Shown here: positions 6,257 through 13,078 of the stretch, in pieces
Layout of the letters: the number at the start of each line of letters is the position of its first letter
Numbering within the stretch: the stretch's first letter is position 1
DNA from: DAIRVC01 sp036803025
GTDB lineage: Bacteria; Chloroflexota; Anaerolineae; Anaerolineales; E44-bin32
Direction: 5' to 3'
NCBI GenBank assembly: GCA_036803025.1
Contig: DAIRVC010000066.1
Span: 1 to 13,078, forward strand
Length of the DNA stretch: 13,078 bases
Notes under the pieces: model-generated
What the model was told of the DNA's origin: nothing
The model's input: only the letters and a program-made list of their open reading frames with translations
Databases searched by the model: none
Program-made: the position numbers and the translations under genes

Positions 6257-6772
6257 ATGCGCATAGCGCCTCTGAAAAGGGACCAGCTGGCCGAGTGGCA
6301 GCGCTTGCGGGCACTGCTCTGGCCGGAGCTTTCGGCTGCCGATCAGCGCCGGGAGATGGTCGATCTCCTCTCGGACGCCGAGTTCAATGCGGTGTTTGTG
6401 GCGGTCGGCCGCGAAGGCAAACTGCACGGTTTCATCGAGACCAGCATCCGGCTGCGGGCTGAAGGCTGCCAGCCCGGACCGATCGGCTACATCGAGGGCT
6501 GGTTTGTCGAGGACCGTCATCGCCGGAAGGGCATCGGCTCGGCGTTAGCGAAGAAGGCCGAGGCCTGGGCGGTCTCGCGCGGCTGCAAGGAGATGGCTTC
6601 GGACGCCGAGTTCGAGAATTCGGTCGGGCGGCAGGTGCATCAGGCCCTCGCCTACCAGGAGGTCGCCTGCCTGGCCCACTACCGCAAGTCATTGCGAGAG
6701 ATCGCCGGAAGCCGGCCGCCGCGCGCCGGCGCGAGTAAAATCGCGGACCAGACGCCATCCGCAGAGAGGTAG
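6257..6772 (+). CDS. GNAT acetyltransferase, aminoglycoside 6'-N-acetyltransferase [AAC(6')]-like
   Basis: Acetyl-CoA-dependent N-acetyltransferase, 171 aa. Start ATG 6257 has GGAAGGAG about nine bases upstream. The N-terminal helix LAEWQRLRALLWPE, the strand GFIETSIRLRAEGC (58-71), then GYIEGWFVEDRHRRKGIGSA (77-96, containing the acetyl-CoA loop RRKGIG), RGCKEMASDAEFEN (108-121) and a closing FRKSL-like HYRKSL (141-146) follow the layout of the AAC(6')-Iy/Iz/Ii group of resistance enzymes. Family members acetylate the 6'-amino group of kanamycin-type drugs, but relatives with other substrates exist, so resistance is unproven. The last 25 residues exceed the family and overlap the promoter-like TAAAAT for the next gene. 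The gap to the deacetylase is 37 bp, so co-transcription is possible. Confidence 0.8.
   Translation: MRIAPLKRDQLAEWQRLRALLWPELSAADQRREMVDLLSDAEFNAVFVAVGREGKLHGFIETSIRLRAEGCQPGPIGYIEGWFVEDRHRRKGIGSALAKKAEAWAVSRGCKEMASDAEFENSVGRQVHQALAYQEVACLAHYRKSLREIAGSRPPRAGASKIADQTPSAER
6736..6741 (+). promoter_or_regulatory. -10-like hexamer before the cyclophilin-like gene
   Basis: TAAAAT (5/6 match to TATAAT) is a conspicuous AT patch inside the 3' end of the acetyltransferase gene, placing a transcription start near 6748, about 28 nt before ATG 6776. The -35 is not recognisable. It would allow the small gene to be expressed on its own. Confidence 0.4.
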
Positions 6773-6775
6773 CCG

Positions 6776-7150
6776 ATGAGGAAGATCACCATTACCGCCG
6801 GGAAGATCCGGGCTGAGGCCGAGCTGAACGACAGCCCGACGGCCGAGGCGATCTGGCGGGCGCTGCCGATCGAGGGCCGGGCCAACACATGGGGCGACGA
6901 GATCTACTTCGAGATCCCGGTCGAGCAGGAGGGAGCCCCGGAGGCGCGGGCGGAGGTCGAGGTCGGAGAGCTGGGCTACTGGCCGCCAGGCGCCGCCTTC
7001 TGCATCTTCTTCGGGCGGACGCCGGCGAGCCGCGGCGACAAACCGCGCGCCGCCAGCCCGGTCAACCCGCTCGGACGCATCGTGGGGGATGCCACAGTTT
7101 TCCGCAGCGTTCCTGATGGCGAGAAGGTCCGATTACAGGCGGCGGAGTAG
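6776..7150 (+). CDS. Cyclophilin-like fold protein (DUF369/TM1367 type)
   Basis: Small protein (124 aa) that I assign to the cyclophilin-like beta-barrel family PF04126 from its opening strand (MRKITITAG), the segment AIWRALPIEGRANTWGDEIYFEIPV (23-47), GELGYWPPGAAFCIFFGRTP (65-84) and PVNPLGRIVGD (96-106). Members of this family share the cyclophilin barrel but lack a proven prolyl isomerase activity, and their role is unknown. The start is supported by AGAGAGG six bases before ATG 6776, and the gene follows the acetyltransferase stop by only 3 bp. It ends in TAG, one of two genes here to do so. The function cannot be stated. Confidence 0.78.
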   Translation: MRKITITAGKIRAEAELNDSPTAEAIWRALPIEGRANTWGDEIYFEIPVEQEGAPEARAEVEVGELGYWPPGAAFCIFFGRTPASRGDKPRAASPVNPLGRIVGDATVFRSVPDGEKVRLQAAE

Positions 7151-7189
7151 TGCGGAGTTGGCGGACGTAGGGCGCGCCGGGCGGGATTC

Positions 7190-7774
7190 GTGACCGGGAA
7201 ACTTGCGGTCCCAAAGCTGGAGATTCGGCCGCTCACGCCGGAGTGTTGGAAGGACTTCGAGCGCCTCTTCGGGCCGCACGGCGCCTACGGCGGCTGTTGG
7301 TGTATGTGGTGGCGCATCACGCGTTCGGAGTTCTCGAAACAGCAGGGCGCGGGCAACCGGCGGGCGATGCGCGCCGTCGTGCACTCGGGCGAGGTGCCGG
7401 GGATCCTGGGGTACCTGGACGGGCAGCCGGTCGCCTGGTGCTCGGTTGCACCGCGTGAGCAGTTCGCCTCGTTACTGCGTTCGCCGGTCCTCAAACCGAT
7501 CGACGACCAGCCCGTCTGGTCGATCGTCTGCTTCTACATCGCGCGGGCGCAGCGTGGCAGGGGCCTCAGCGCGGCGATGATTCGGGCTGCGGTCGAGTAC
7601 GTGCGCGCGCAGGGTGGGCGCATCGTCGAGGCCTATCCAGCCGCGCCCAGGCCGGGAACGATGGCGCCGGGCACCAGTTACATGGGGATCGCCCGGGACC
7701 TTCTAGCGGCGGGATTCAAGCAAGTCGATCGGCCATCGAAGAGTCGCCTGATCCTACGCTATCGCATCCGCTGA
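7190..7774 (+). CDS. GNAT family N-acetyltransferase (GGCWCMWWR type)
   Basis: Predicted acetyl-CoA-dependent acetyltransferase, 194 aa, cytoplasmic. Residues 34-42 (GGCWCMWWR) followed by a Lys/Gln/Gly-Asn-Arg stretch, GEVPGILGYLDGQPVAWCSVAPRE (67-90), and DDQPVWSIVCFYIARAQRGRGLS (105-127) with the acetyl-CoA-binding QRGRGL define a widespread GNAT subgroup, mostly unstudied. RIVEAYP (144-150) and the closing AGF-R pattern complete the fold. It is a different subgroup from the AAC(6')-like enzyme upstream. The start is GTG 7190 with only a weak GGGCGGGA upstream; no better in-frame start precedes the conserved region. Gap to the previous gene is 39 bp. Substrate unknown. Confidence 0.85.
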   Translation: MTGKLAVPKLEIRPLTPECWKDFERLFGPHGAYGGCWCMWWRITRSEFSKQQGAGNRRAMRAVVHSGEVPGILGYLDGQPVAWCSVAPREQFASLLRSPVLKPIDDQPVWSIVCFYIARAQRGRGLSAAMIRAAVEYVRAQGGRIVEAYPAAPRPGTMAPGTSYMGIARDLLAAGFKQVDRPSKSRLILRYRIR

Positions 7775-7845
7775 GGCCGGCTGAGAGGAGGTTCGGCGGG
7801 GATGAGCCTCCACCGCAGGGCATCGGTCGAGGCGCAGTCTCCGCA

Positions 7846-7854
7846 GGGAGGTGA
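7846..7854 (+). promoter_or_regulatory. Near-perfect Shine-Dalgarno fixing the DinB-TPR start
   Basis: GGGAGGTGA, a full-length match to the 16S rRNA tail, ends one base before ATG 7856. It favours 7856 over the in-frame ATG 7802, which has GAGGAGG at a looser spacing and would add 18 residues with no DinB similarity. Confidence 0.75.
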
Positions 7855-7855
7855 C

Positions 7856-8575
7856 ATGAAGGTCAAAGAGAAGCTGCTGCAGGTCATGGACTGGATCGAG
7901 GCGGTGGAAAATCGCCTGATCGAGAGCTTGTCGGCCGAGGAGCGGGCGCGGCGCGGAGAGGTCGACCACTGGTCGCCCAAGGATATCCTCAGTCATGTGG
8001 TCGCCTGGCGGCAGACGATGATCCAGATGTTCCAGGCGCGGGAGCCGGAGTCGGTCTTCCGAACCATGGAAGAGGTCCAGCCGGCGAACACCTTCATCTT
8101 CAATGCCTATCGTGACCTGTCCTGGACGGAGCTGGAAGCGTTCGCTCGTTCGACTCGCGACGACCTACGCCGATTGGTCAGCGTGCACTCCGAGAAGGAT
8201 CTGACCGACCCCAAGCGCTTTCCCTGGCTGGAGGGCCAGACGCTCTGGCGGCGGATCGCGGGCAACCTGGTGGTTCACCCGCTTACGCACTACGCGCAGC
8301 TCCTGGGCGAGGTGGGCCGCAAGCGTGAGAGCTTCGAGCTGCAGATCGAGGGGGCGGATCAGCTGCTCGGGCTCGATGACGATCCGGCCTGGCAAGGGGT
8401 GACCATCTACAACCGCGCCTGCGCCTACGCCCTGGCCGGGCAAAAGGAGCCGGCGATCGCCGACTTGCGCAGGGCGCTGGAGCTCAATCCGGGCCTGACC
8501 GAGTGGTCGAAGGAAGATCCTGATTTCAGCTCTGTTCGAAAGGATCCGGCCTTCCAGGCCGTCTACGCTCGCTGA
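7856..8575 (+). CDS. DinB/DfsB-family four-helix protein fused to a C-terminal TPR
   Basis: 239-aa cytoplasmic protein with two parts. Residues 1-155 form a DinB/ClbS-DfsB-like helical bundle with WSPKDILSHVVAWRQTM (39-55) and NLVVHPLTHYAQLL (137-150). His47, His141 and His145 are the expected metal triad of the DinB superfamily, whose members include thiol-dependent transferases and the colibactin self-protection protein ClbS. Residues 176-235 are a TPR unit (YNRACAYALAGQKEPAIADLRRALEL) with the terminal motif EDPDFSSVRKDPAFQAV seen at the end of many bacterial TPR arrays. The catalytic role is unknown; the TPR suggests a protein partner. Starts with a very strong Shine-Dalgarno, so it may be well translated. 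The 81-bp gap upstream shows no clear promoter. Confidence 0.85.
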   Translation: MKVKEKLLQVMDWIEAVENRLIESLSAEERARRGEVDHWSPKDILSHVVAWRQTMIQMFQAREPESVFRTMEEVQPANTFIFNAYRDLSWTELEAFARSTRDDLRRLVSVHSEKDLTDPKRFPWLEGQTLWRRIAGNLVVHPLTHYAQLLGEVGRKRESFELQIEGADQLLGLDDDPAWQGVTIYNRACAYALAGQKEPAIADLRRALELNPGLTEWSKEDPDFSSVRKDPAFQAVYAR

Positions 8576-8599
8576 GCGGGAGGCCTGTGTCGTGCAGTG

Positions 8600-8605
8600 T
8601 ACGAT
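8600..8605 (+). promoter_or_regulatory. Possible -10 hexamer before the alcohol dehydrogenase
   Basis: TACGAT (4/6 match to TATAAT, both key ends kept) lies 27 nt before ATG 8633. No -35 is evident. Its position mirrors the other hexamers in the window; weak on its own. Confidence 0.25.
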
Positions 8606-8632
8606 CGCCGAACCGGCGGAGGTCCGAACGGC

Positions 8633-9661
8633 ATGAAGGCCATGGTCCTTCATCGGTTGGGTGCGCTGGAAGATGCGCCTGAGCCGTTGCGGGCGTCGGA
8701 GGTCCCGACGCCGGTCCCCGCTCCTGCGCAAGTCCTGGTCCGCTTGCGCGCCTGCGCCGTGTGCCACACGGAGATCGATGAGATCGAGGGGCGCACGCCG
8801 CCGGCGCGCCTGCCAGTGGTGCCGGGGCACCAGGCGGTCGGGCGGGTCGAGCGCCTCGGCCAGGAGGTGCGCGAGCTCAGGGTCGGCGACCGTGTCGGCG
8901 TCGCTTGGATCTTCGCCGCCTGCGGCTCGTGCCGCTTCTGCCGCGCGGGGTGCGAGAATCTCTGCTCGGAGTTCCGGGCTACCGGGCGCGACGTGGACGG
9001 CGGATATGCCCAGTACATGACCGTCGGCGAAGGGTTCGCCCACCGGATACCGGATGCCTTTGACGATCTCGAGGCGGCGCCTCTCCTGTGCGCCGGCGCC
9101 ATCGGATACCGGTCGCTGCGCCTGACGGGGTAGCGCGACGGCGAGCCGCTGGGGCTGACCGGCTTCGGCGCCTCCGGCCACCTGGTGCTCTCCCTGGCGC
9201 GGCATCTGTATCCGAACTCTCCCATTCACGTTTTTGCCAGGGGCGAGGGGGAACGCGCCTTCGCACGTGAATTGGGGGCGGCCTGGGCGGGCGAAACGAC
9301 CGAGCGCGCCCCAATGACGCTGCGGGCGGTGATCGACACCACACCGGCCTGGAAGCCGGTCGTCGAAGCGTTGGCTAACCTTGAGCCGGGTGGGCGGCTG
9401 GTGATCAACGCGATCCGTAAGGAGGAGGCCGATCGGTCGGAGTTGTCGCGCCTCGACTATCCCGCGCACTTGTGGATGGAAAAGGAGATCAAGAGCGTGG
9501 CCAACGTCGCCCGGAGCGACGTGGCCGAGTTCCTGGCGCTGGCGGCCCAGATTCCGATTCGCCCGCAAGTACAGGTGTACGATCTGGAGCAGGCCAACCA
9601 GGCGCTGTGCGATCTCAAGCGCGGCGGCGGGCGAGGGGCGAAGGTCCTGCGCATCGGGTGA
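8633..9661 (+). pseudogene. Zinc-dependent alcohol dehydrogenase interrupted by an in-frame TAG
   Basis: Medium-chain zinc alcohol dehydrogenase that would interconvert an alcohol and an aldehyde with NAD(P). The full frame is 342 codons, normal length, but codon 167 is TAG (9131-9133); the same frame then continues without any shift to TGA 9661. Before the stop: catalytic-zinc ligands Cys44, His66 and Cys153 and structural-zinc Cys97, 100, 103 and 111, all at classical positions. Right after it: the dinucleotide-binding GFGASG, then a normal C-terminal half. The truncated 166-aa product would hold the catalytic domain but no cofactor domain, so should be inactive. Either a recent nonsense mutation, a sequencing or assembly error, or readthrough. 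Start ATG 8633 has CGGAGG 10-15 bases upstream. Codon 67 is Gln where many relatives have Glu. Confidence 0.85.
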
Positions 9662-9715
9662 GGGCCGATCCGAGGGGCTCCGGGCACACGCGCCGGGGCA
9701 TGGCAGGCAAGGCTG

Positions 9716-10549
9716 ATGCTGACCATCTACGTCGTTTCAGACGCCACGGGGGAAACGGCGGAGCGAGTCGTGCGCTCGGCGCTGATCCAATTCGAAGGCG
9801 CCCCGGCGACCATCGTCCGGCGCGGGGGCATTCTCTCGCCCGCTCGAATCCGCCAGGTCCTGCTCGAGGCTGCCGGCAAGGATTCCCTGGTCCTGCACAC
9901 GCTGGTCGAGGACGAGCTGCGGCGAGTCATGCTGGCCGAGGCCCGCGCCCTGGGCGTGGATGCGATGGACCTGATGGGACCCGTGCTGGACCGGCTGGCG
10001 ACGCACCTGCGGCTGACGCCCCAGGAGAAGCCTGGCCTGTTCCAGCAGCTGGTGGAGGCTCAGGCGCGCCAGATCGAAGCGGTCGAGTTCGCCTTCCGGC
10101 ATGATGACGGCCAGCAGGCTGAAGAGCTCGAACAGGCCGAGGTGGTCCTGGCGGGCGTCTCGCGCACGATGAAGACGCCAACGACGCTCTACCTCGCCTA
10201 TCGCGGCTGGTTCTGCGCCAACGTCCCACTTATCCTGGGCGCTCCACCGGTGGCGCCGCTGTTGTCGATCCCCTCCGGCCGAGTGTGCTGCCTGGTCATG
10301 AGCCCCGGACGGCTGCTCGAGTTGCGCCGGGCCCGGGCGGACTACCTCGGGCTGCCTCCTGAGCCGTACGCTTCGTTGGAGGCCATCCGCAGGGAGATGC
10401 GTTTCGCGCAGGATCTCGCTCGAGAGCGGGGCTGGCGGACGGTGGATGTGACAGGCAAATCGGTTGAGGAGATCTCGCAGGAGGTGCTCCTGTCGCTGCC
10501 GGCGAGCCCGCCTGAGGGTGGGGCGAGGCAGGACTTGTCCACTCTCTGA
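9716..10549 (+). CDS. Bifunctional kinase/pyrophosphorylase regulating PEP synthase or pyruvate phosphate dikinase
   Basis: Member of the kinase-PPPase family (PF03618, DUF299; PSRP/PDRP), 277 aa. These enzymes switch PEP synthase or pyruvate phosphate dikinase off by ADP-dependent threonine phosphorylation and on by phosphate-dependent dephosphorylation, setting pyruvate-to-PEP flux. Motifs: VSDATGETAE (7-16), QIEAVEFAFRHDDG (119-132), P-loop GVSRTMKTPTTLYLA (147-161), ANVPLILG (168-175) and the C-terminal RRARADYLGL...FAQDLARERGW helices. Met152 stands where Ser or Gly is usual in the P-loop (GVSRT-S/G-KTP); the Lys and Thr are kept. Start ATG 9716 has AAGG close upstream. The target enzyme is not in the window, so which of the two it controls cannot be decided. 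It lies 54 bp after the dehydrogenase. Confidence 0.92.
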   Translation: MLTIYVVSDATGETAERVVRSALIQFEGAPATIVRRGGILSPARIRQVLLEAAGKDSLVLHTLVEDELRRVMLAEARALGVDAMDLMGPVLDRLATHLRLTPQEKPGLFQQLVEAQARQIEAVEFAFRHDDGQQAEELEQAEVVLAGVSRTMKTPTTLYLAYRGWFCANVPLILGAPPVAPLLSIPSGRVCCLVMSPGRLLELRRARADYLGLPPEPYASLEAIRREMRFAQDLARERGWRTVDVTGKSVEEISQEVLLSLPASPPEGGARQDLSTL

Positions 10550-10718
10550 CCGGCACCGGTTGAGGGTGGCCGCGCGAATTCCCGCCTGCCACACGCGACC
10601 GGTTGATCGGCGCGAGAATCGGGGTGGGCGTGGTTTCGGCATGGTATGGGGATGAGGCCGCGCGGCAGGCGCGCATCATCGGGGGACCTCCCCGGCAGGA
10701 TGTCCAAGAGAAGTGACC

Positions 10719-12452
10719 ATGTCGGAGCCTTCCGAGCACAAGGCCGGCGGGGCGCCGGCCGACCATCTTTGGCTCAAGCACTACGATGCCGGGGTGCCGC
10801 CGCGCTTGACCTATCCGCGCATCCCCGTCTTCCGTTTCTTGGACGACACGGCCGGGAGGCATCCCGACCGCCCGTGCCTGAACTTCTTCGGGCGGCGCGT
10901 GACCTATGCCGATACCGCCGAACGCGTCGACCGGCTTGCGGCTGGGTTGCGCGCCCTGGGCATCAACAAGGGCGACCGCGTCGCCCTGCTGCTGCCCAAC
11001 TGCCCGGCGTTTGTGATCGCCTACTACGGGATCCTCAAGACCGGCGCGGTCATCGTTCCGCTGAACCCTCTGGCGACCGAGCGGGAGTTGATCTTCCTGC
11101 TCAACGAGTCGGGCGCGGCTGCCATCCTGACGGTCCCGCTCTTCCTCGGCAAGGTCCTGGCGATCAGGGACAAGACGCGCTTGAAGCACGTCATCCGAGT
11201 CCGGCTGGCCGATAGCCTGCCGGCCCCGCTGAGCTTGGCCATGGCGATCCAGGAATGGCGGCAAGTGCGCGGCCTGGACACCTCGGCCGTGATCGAATTC
11301 AGGGACCTCTTGCGCGGGACGAAGGCCGCCGGGGAGGCGGCGGTCGACGTCACTCCCGAAGACAGCGCCTGCTTGATCTTCAGCGGCGGGACGACCGGCG
11401 TGGCCAAGGGCATCCTGCTTTCGCACTACAACTTCGTCGCCAACGCCTTGCAGATTTCGGCCTGGGGACACCTGAGTCAGGAGCAGAACCGTATCCTGGC
11501 CGTCCTGCCGCTCTTCCATGGCCTCGGCATGAGCGTGACCATGAACGCTCCGGTCTACGCCGGGGCGGAGATCGTCCTGGTGCCCCGCTTCAATGCCCGC
11601 CAGGTCCTCAAAGCGATCCAGAAGTACCGGCCGACTTTCTTCATCGGCGTTCCAACGATGTTCGTGGCCTTCAGCAATCTGCCCGACGTCGCCCGCTACG
11701 ACTTGAGCAGCTTGAAGGGCATCTTCGTCGGCGCCGCGCCGCTGACTCGGGCGATCAAGGAAGACTTCGAGGCCAAGACCGGCGGCCGAATGATCGAAGG
11801 CTACGGTCTGACCGAGGCGGTGACGGCCATCATGGCCAACCCGTATCACGGAGTCCACAAGATCGGAAGCATCGGCATCCCGTTCCCGGATGTCGAGGTG
11901 AAGATCGTCAGTCTGGACGACGGGGCGGATGTGGCGCCGGGCCAGTTGGGGGAGATCATCCTGCGCAGCCCGACGGTCATGCAGGGCTACGACCGCAACC
12001 CGGAGGAGACTGCCAAGGCGCTGTCCGGCGGGTGGCTCTTCACCGGGGATATCGGCTACATGGACGAGGACGGCTACTTCTATATCACCGACCGCAAGAA
12101 GGAGCTGATCATCGTCGGCGGCTTCAATGTCTTTCCGCGCGAGATCGACGAGTTGATCTATCAGCACCCCAAGGTCAAAGAGGGCATCTGCGTCGGCGTG
12201 CCGGACGCGTACAAGGGTGAACGCATCAAGGTCTTCCTGGTGCTCAAGGCGGGGGTCACGGCCACGCCCGAGGAGATCCTGGCCTACTTCCGCGAGAACC
12301 TGACGCCCTACAAAGTGCCGTCGGAAGTCGAATTCCGAACGGAGTTGCCCAAGAGCATGATCGGCAAGATCCTGCGCCGCTCGCTGCGCGAAGAGGAGCT
12401 CGGCAAGGGCGCGCCGGCGGCCGCGCCTCCGCCGGGTGATCCCGGCAACTGA
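10719..12452 (+). CDS. Long-chain fatty-acid-CoA ligase (FadD-like), copy 1
   Basis: Activates fatty acids to acyl-CoA through an acyl-adenylate; 577 aa, a full-length AMP-binding enzyme. Motifs: P-loop FSGGTTGVAKG (221-231; the commoner form is TSGTTGxPKG), LPLFHGLGM (263-271), GYGLTEA (361-367), TGDIGY (442-447), hinge DRKKELIIVGGFNVFPREID (458-477), and catalytic Lys550 in PKSMIGKILRR. An N-terminal segment WLKHYDAGVPPRLTYPRI (18-35) and an Ala/Pro-rich tail (564-577) flank the domain. Start ATG 10719 is preferred over GTG 10713, both after GAGAAG-like sequence. The 169-bp gap before it holds GC-rich inverted repeats (for example GGGGA/TCCCC at 10682-10693) but no clear promoter. A second ligase follows 113 bp later. 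Substrate chain length is not readable from sequence. Confidence 0.94.
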   Translation: MSEPSEHKAGGAPADHLWLKHYDAGVPPRLTYPRIPVFRFLDDTAGRHPDRPCLNFFGRRVTYADTAERVDRLAAGLRALGINKGDRVALLLPNCPAFVIAYYGILKTGAVIVPLNPLATERELIFLLNESGAAAILTVPLFLGKVLAIRDKTRLKHVIRVRLADSLPAPLSLAMAIQEWRQVRGLDTSAVIEFRDLLRGTKAAGEAAVDVTPEDSACLIFSGGTTGVAKGILLSHYNFVANALQISAWGHLSQEQNRILAVLPLFHGLGMSVTMNAPVYAGAEIVLVPRFNARQVLKAIQKYRPTFFIGVPTMFVAFSNLPDVARYDLSSLKGIFVGAAPLTRAIKEDFEAKTGGRMIEGYGLTEAVTAIMANPYHGVHKIGSIGIPFPDVEVKIVSLDDGADVAPGQLGEIILRSPTVMQGYDRNPEETAKALSGGWLFTGDIGYMDEDGYFYITDRKKELIIVGGFNVFPREIDELIYQHPKVKEGICVGVPDAYKGERIKVFLVLKAGVTATPEEILAYFRENLTPYKVPSEVEFRTELPKSMIGKILRRSLREEELGKGAPAAAPPPGDPGN

Positions 12453-12565
12453 CCGGTCGAACCACGCCGCAGAGTGCGTTCGGCCTGACGGCTGACGGCC
12501 GCCAGCTGCGTGCCCGCGCCGGTCCTCGTCTGCGGGCGATGGGCCGGCCGCGAAAGGGGATGGAC

Positions 12566-13078
12566 ATGCCCGGCGCAAGGCCCTGGCTCAAGTTCTACGA
12601 CCCACAAGTCCCGCGCACGATCGACTACCCTCGCATCACCCTGACTGAAGCGTTGGCGGCGACGGCCGACCGGCATCCCGGCCACACGGCGATGATCTTC
12701 AAGGGGCGCAGGATCACCTACCGGGAGGAAGGCGTCCTGATCGACCGCCTGGCCGCCGCGCTCCAGAAGTTGGGGGTGGGGAAAGGCGACCGGGTGGCCG
12801 TGCACCTGCCCAACTGCCCCCAGTTCATCATCGCCTACTTCGCCGTGCTCAAAATCGGCGGCATCGTGGTCCCCTGCAATCCGATCTACACTGCCCGCGA
12901 ACTCACCTACCAGCTGCGCGACTCCGGGTCGAAGGTCATCATCACATTGAGTTCGACCTACCCGATCATCCGCAAGATCCGGGCGGAGACCGCCCTCGAG
13001 CATGTCATCGTCGCCCGCATCAAGGATTATCTCCCGCCGCTCACCCGGCTGGTCTTCAGCCTGCTTCTCGAGCGCAAG
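12566..13078 (+). CDS. Long-chain fatty-acid-CoA ligase (FadD-like), copy 2, truncated by window edge
   Basis: Only the first 171 residues are visible, all in the N-terminal part of an AMP-binding ligase, before the P-loop. The opening WLKFYDPQVPRTIDYPRITL (7-26) and GDRVAVHLPNCPQFIIAYFAVLKIGG align directly with copy 1, so the two are tandem paralogs, clearly diverged (for example PCNPIYTARELTYQL against PLNPLATERELIFLL). AAGGGG six bases before ATG 12566 supports that start; ATG 12560 is in frame and possible. The 113-bp gap from copy 1 shows no strong promoter or terminator, so co-transcription is likely. The last visible segment is LVFSLLLERK. Confidence 0.93.
   Translation, partial: MPGARPWLKFYDPQVPRTIDYPRITLTEALAATADRHPGHTAMIFKGRRITYREEGVLIDRLAAALQKLGVGKGDRVAVHLPNCPQFIIAYFAVLKIGGIVVPCNPIYTARELTYQLRDSGSKVIITLSSTYPIIRKIRAETALEHVIVARIKDYLPPLTRLVFSLLLERK

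Noticed and set aside
7783..7855. Start of the DinB-TPR protein at ATG 7802 with GAGGAGG upstream
   Set aside because: The added 18 residues are outside the DinB domain and ATG 7856 has a much better Shine-Dalgarno; not fully excluded.
9131..9133. Recoded amber (pyrrolysine or general TAG reassignment) in the dehydrogenase
   Set aside because: Two neighbouring genes end normally at TAG and nothing in the family calls for a special residue here; a mutation or sequence error is simpler, so recoding is kept only as a test.
8165..9568. 467-codon minus-strand frame opposite the DinB and dehydrogenase genes
   Set aside because: Low-complexity translation without recognisable domains; it spans two plus-strand genes with clear motifs and no start signal of its own.
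12453..12565. Possible terminator or promoter between the two acyl-CoA ligases
   Set aside because: Only short GC-rich repeats (such as a duplicated TGACGG) and no T-run, -10 or -35; nothing strong enough to call.
10296..12578. Very long open frame (760 codons) on the minus strand opposite the acyl-CoA ligase
   Set aside because: Its translation is Arg/Asp/Gln-rich with no family motif, while the plus-strand frame is a complete ligase with all motifs. High GC content leaves antisense frames open by chance.
1..13078. tRNA, rRNA, CRISPR arrays, transposases, integrases or attachment sites
   Set aside because: None seen on reading through; gaps between genes are all under about 250 bp and contain no such structures.

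Overview
The window is GC-rich bacterial chromosomal DNA packed with short operons. There are no RNA genes, phage genes, insertion sequences or CRISPR arrays. Stops are mostly TGA and Shine-Dalgarno sequences are strong. The mix of genes (DesK-type kinase beside a drug-export ABC pair, DinB-TPR protein, crotonase, tandem acyl-CoA ligases) would suit an environmental, fatty-acid-using bacterium, for example a Chloroflexota/Anaerolineae-like genome. That placement is inference from gene style only; no marker gene is present.

Left edge (1-3046): a NarL/DesK-type sensor histidine kinase (minus strand, cut by the window edge) diverges from an ABC-2 export pair (ATPase and permease, overlapping by ATGA). 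The 151-bp gap between them holds three GTCC-N4-GGAC inverted repeats. The outer two each lie exactly 24 bp from a -10-like hexamer, one facing each way. This looks like a self-contained sense-and-export module of the linearmycin-resistance (Lnr) type, with its response regulator probably just off the left edge.

Middle (3047-7774): after a strong hairpin comes a stand-alone RluA-family pseudouridine synthase. Next is a tightly coupled trio: SET-domain lysine methyltransferase, delta3-delta2-enoyl-CoA isomerase-like crotonase (8-nt overlap), and Tat-exported NodB polysaccharide deacetylase (TGATG overlap). Then follow an AAC(6')-like acetyltransferase, a small cyclophilin-like protein and a second GNAT acetyltransferase.

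Right part (7775-13078): a DinB/TPR fusion protein; a zinc alcohol dehydrogenase whose frame is interrupted by one in-frame TAG exactly between its catalytic and NAD-binding domains; a kinase-PPPase family regulator of PEP synthase or pyruvate phosphate dikinase; and two tandem long-chain acyl-CoA ligases, the second cut by the window edge. Crotonase, acyl-CoA ligases and a PEP-synthesis regulator together suggest fatty-acid use feeding gluconeogenesis, but that link is inference.

Most notable: the symmetric triple-operator divergent promoter, the amber-interrupted dehydrogenase, and the SET/crotonase/deacetylase coupling.
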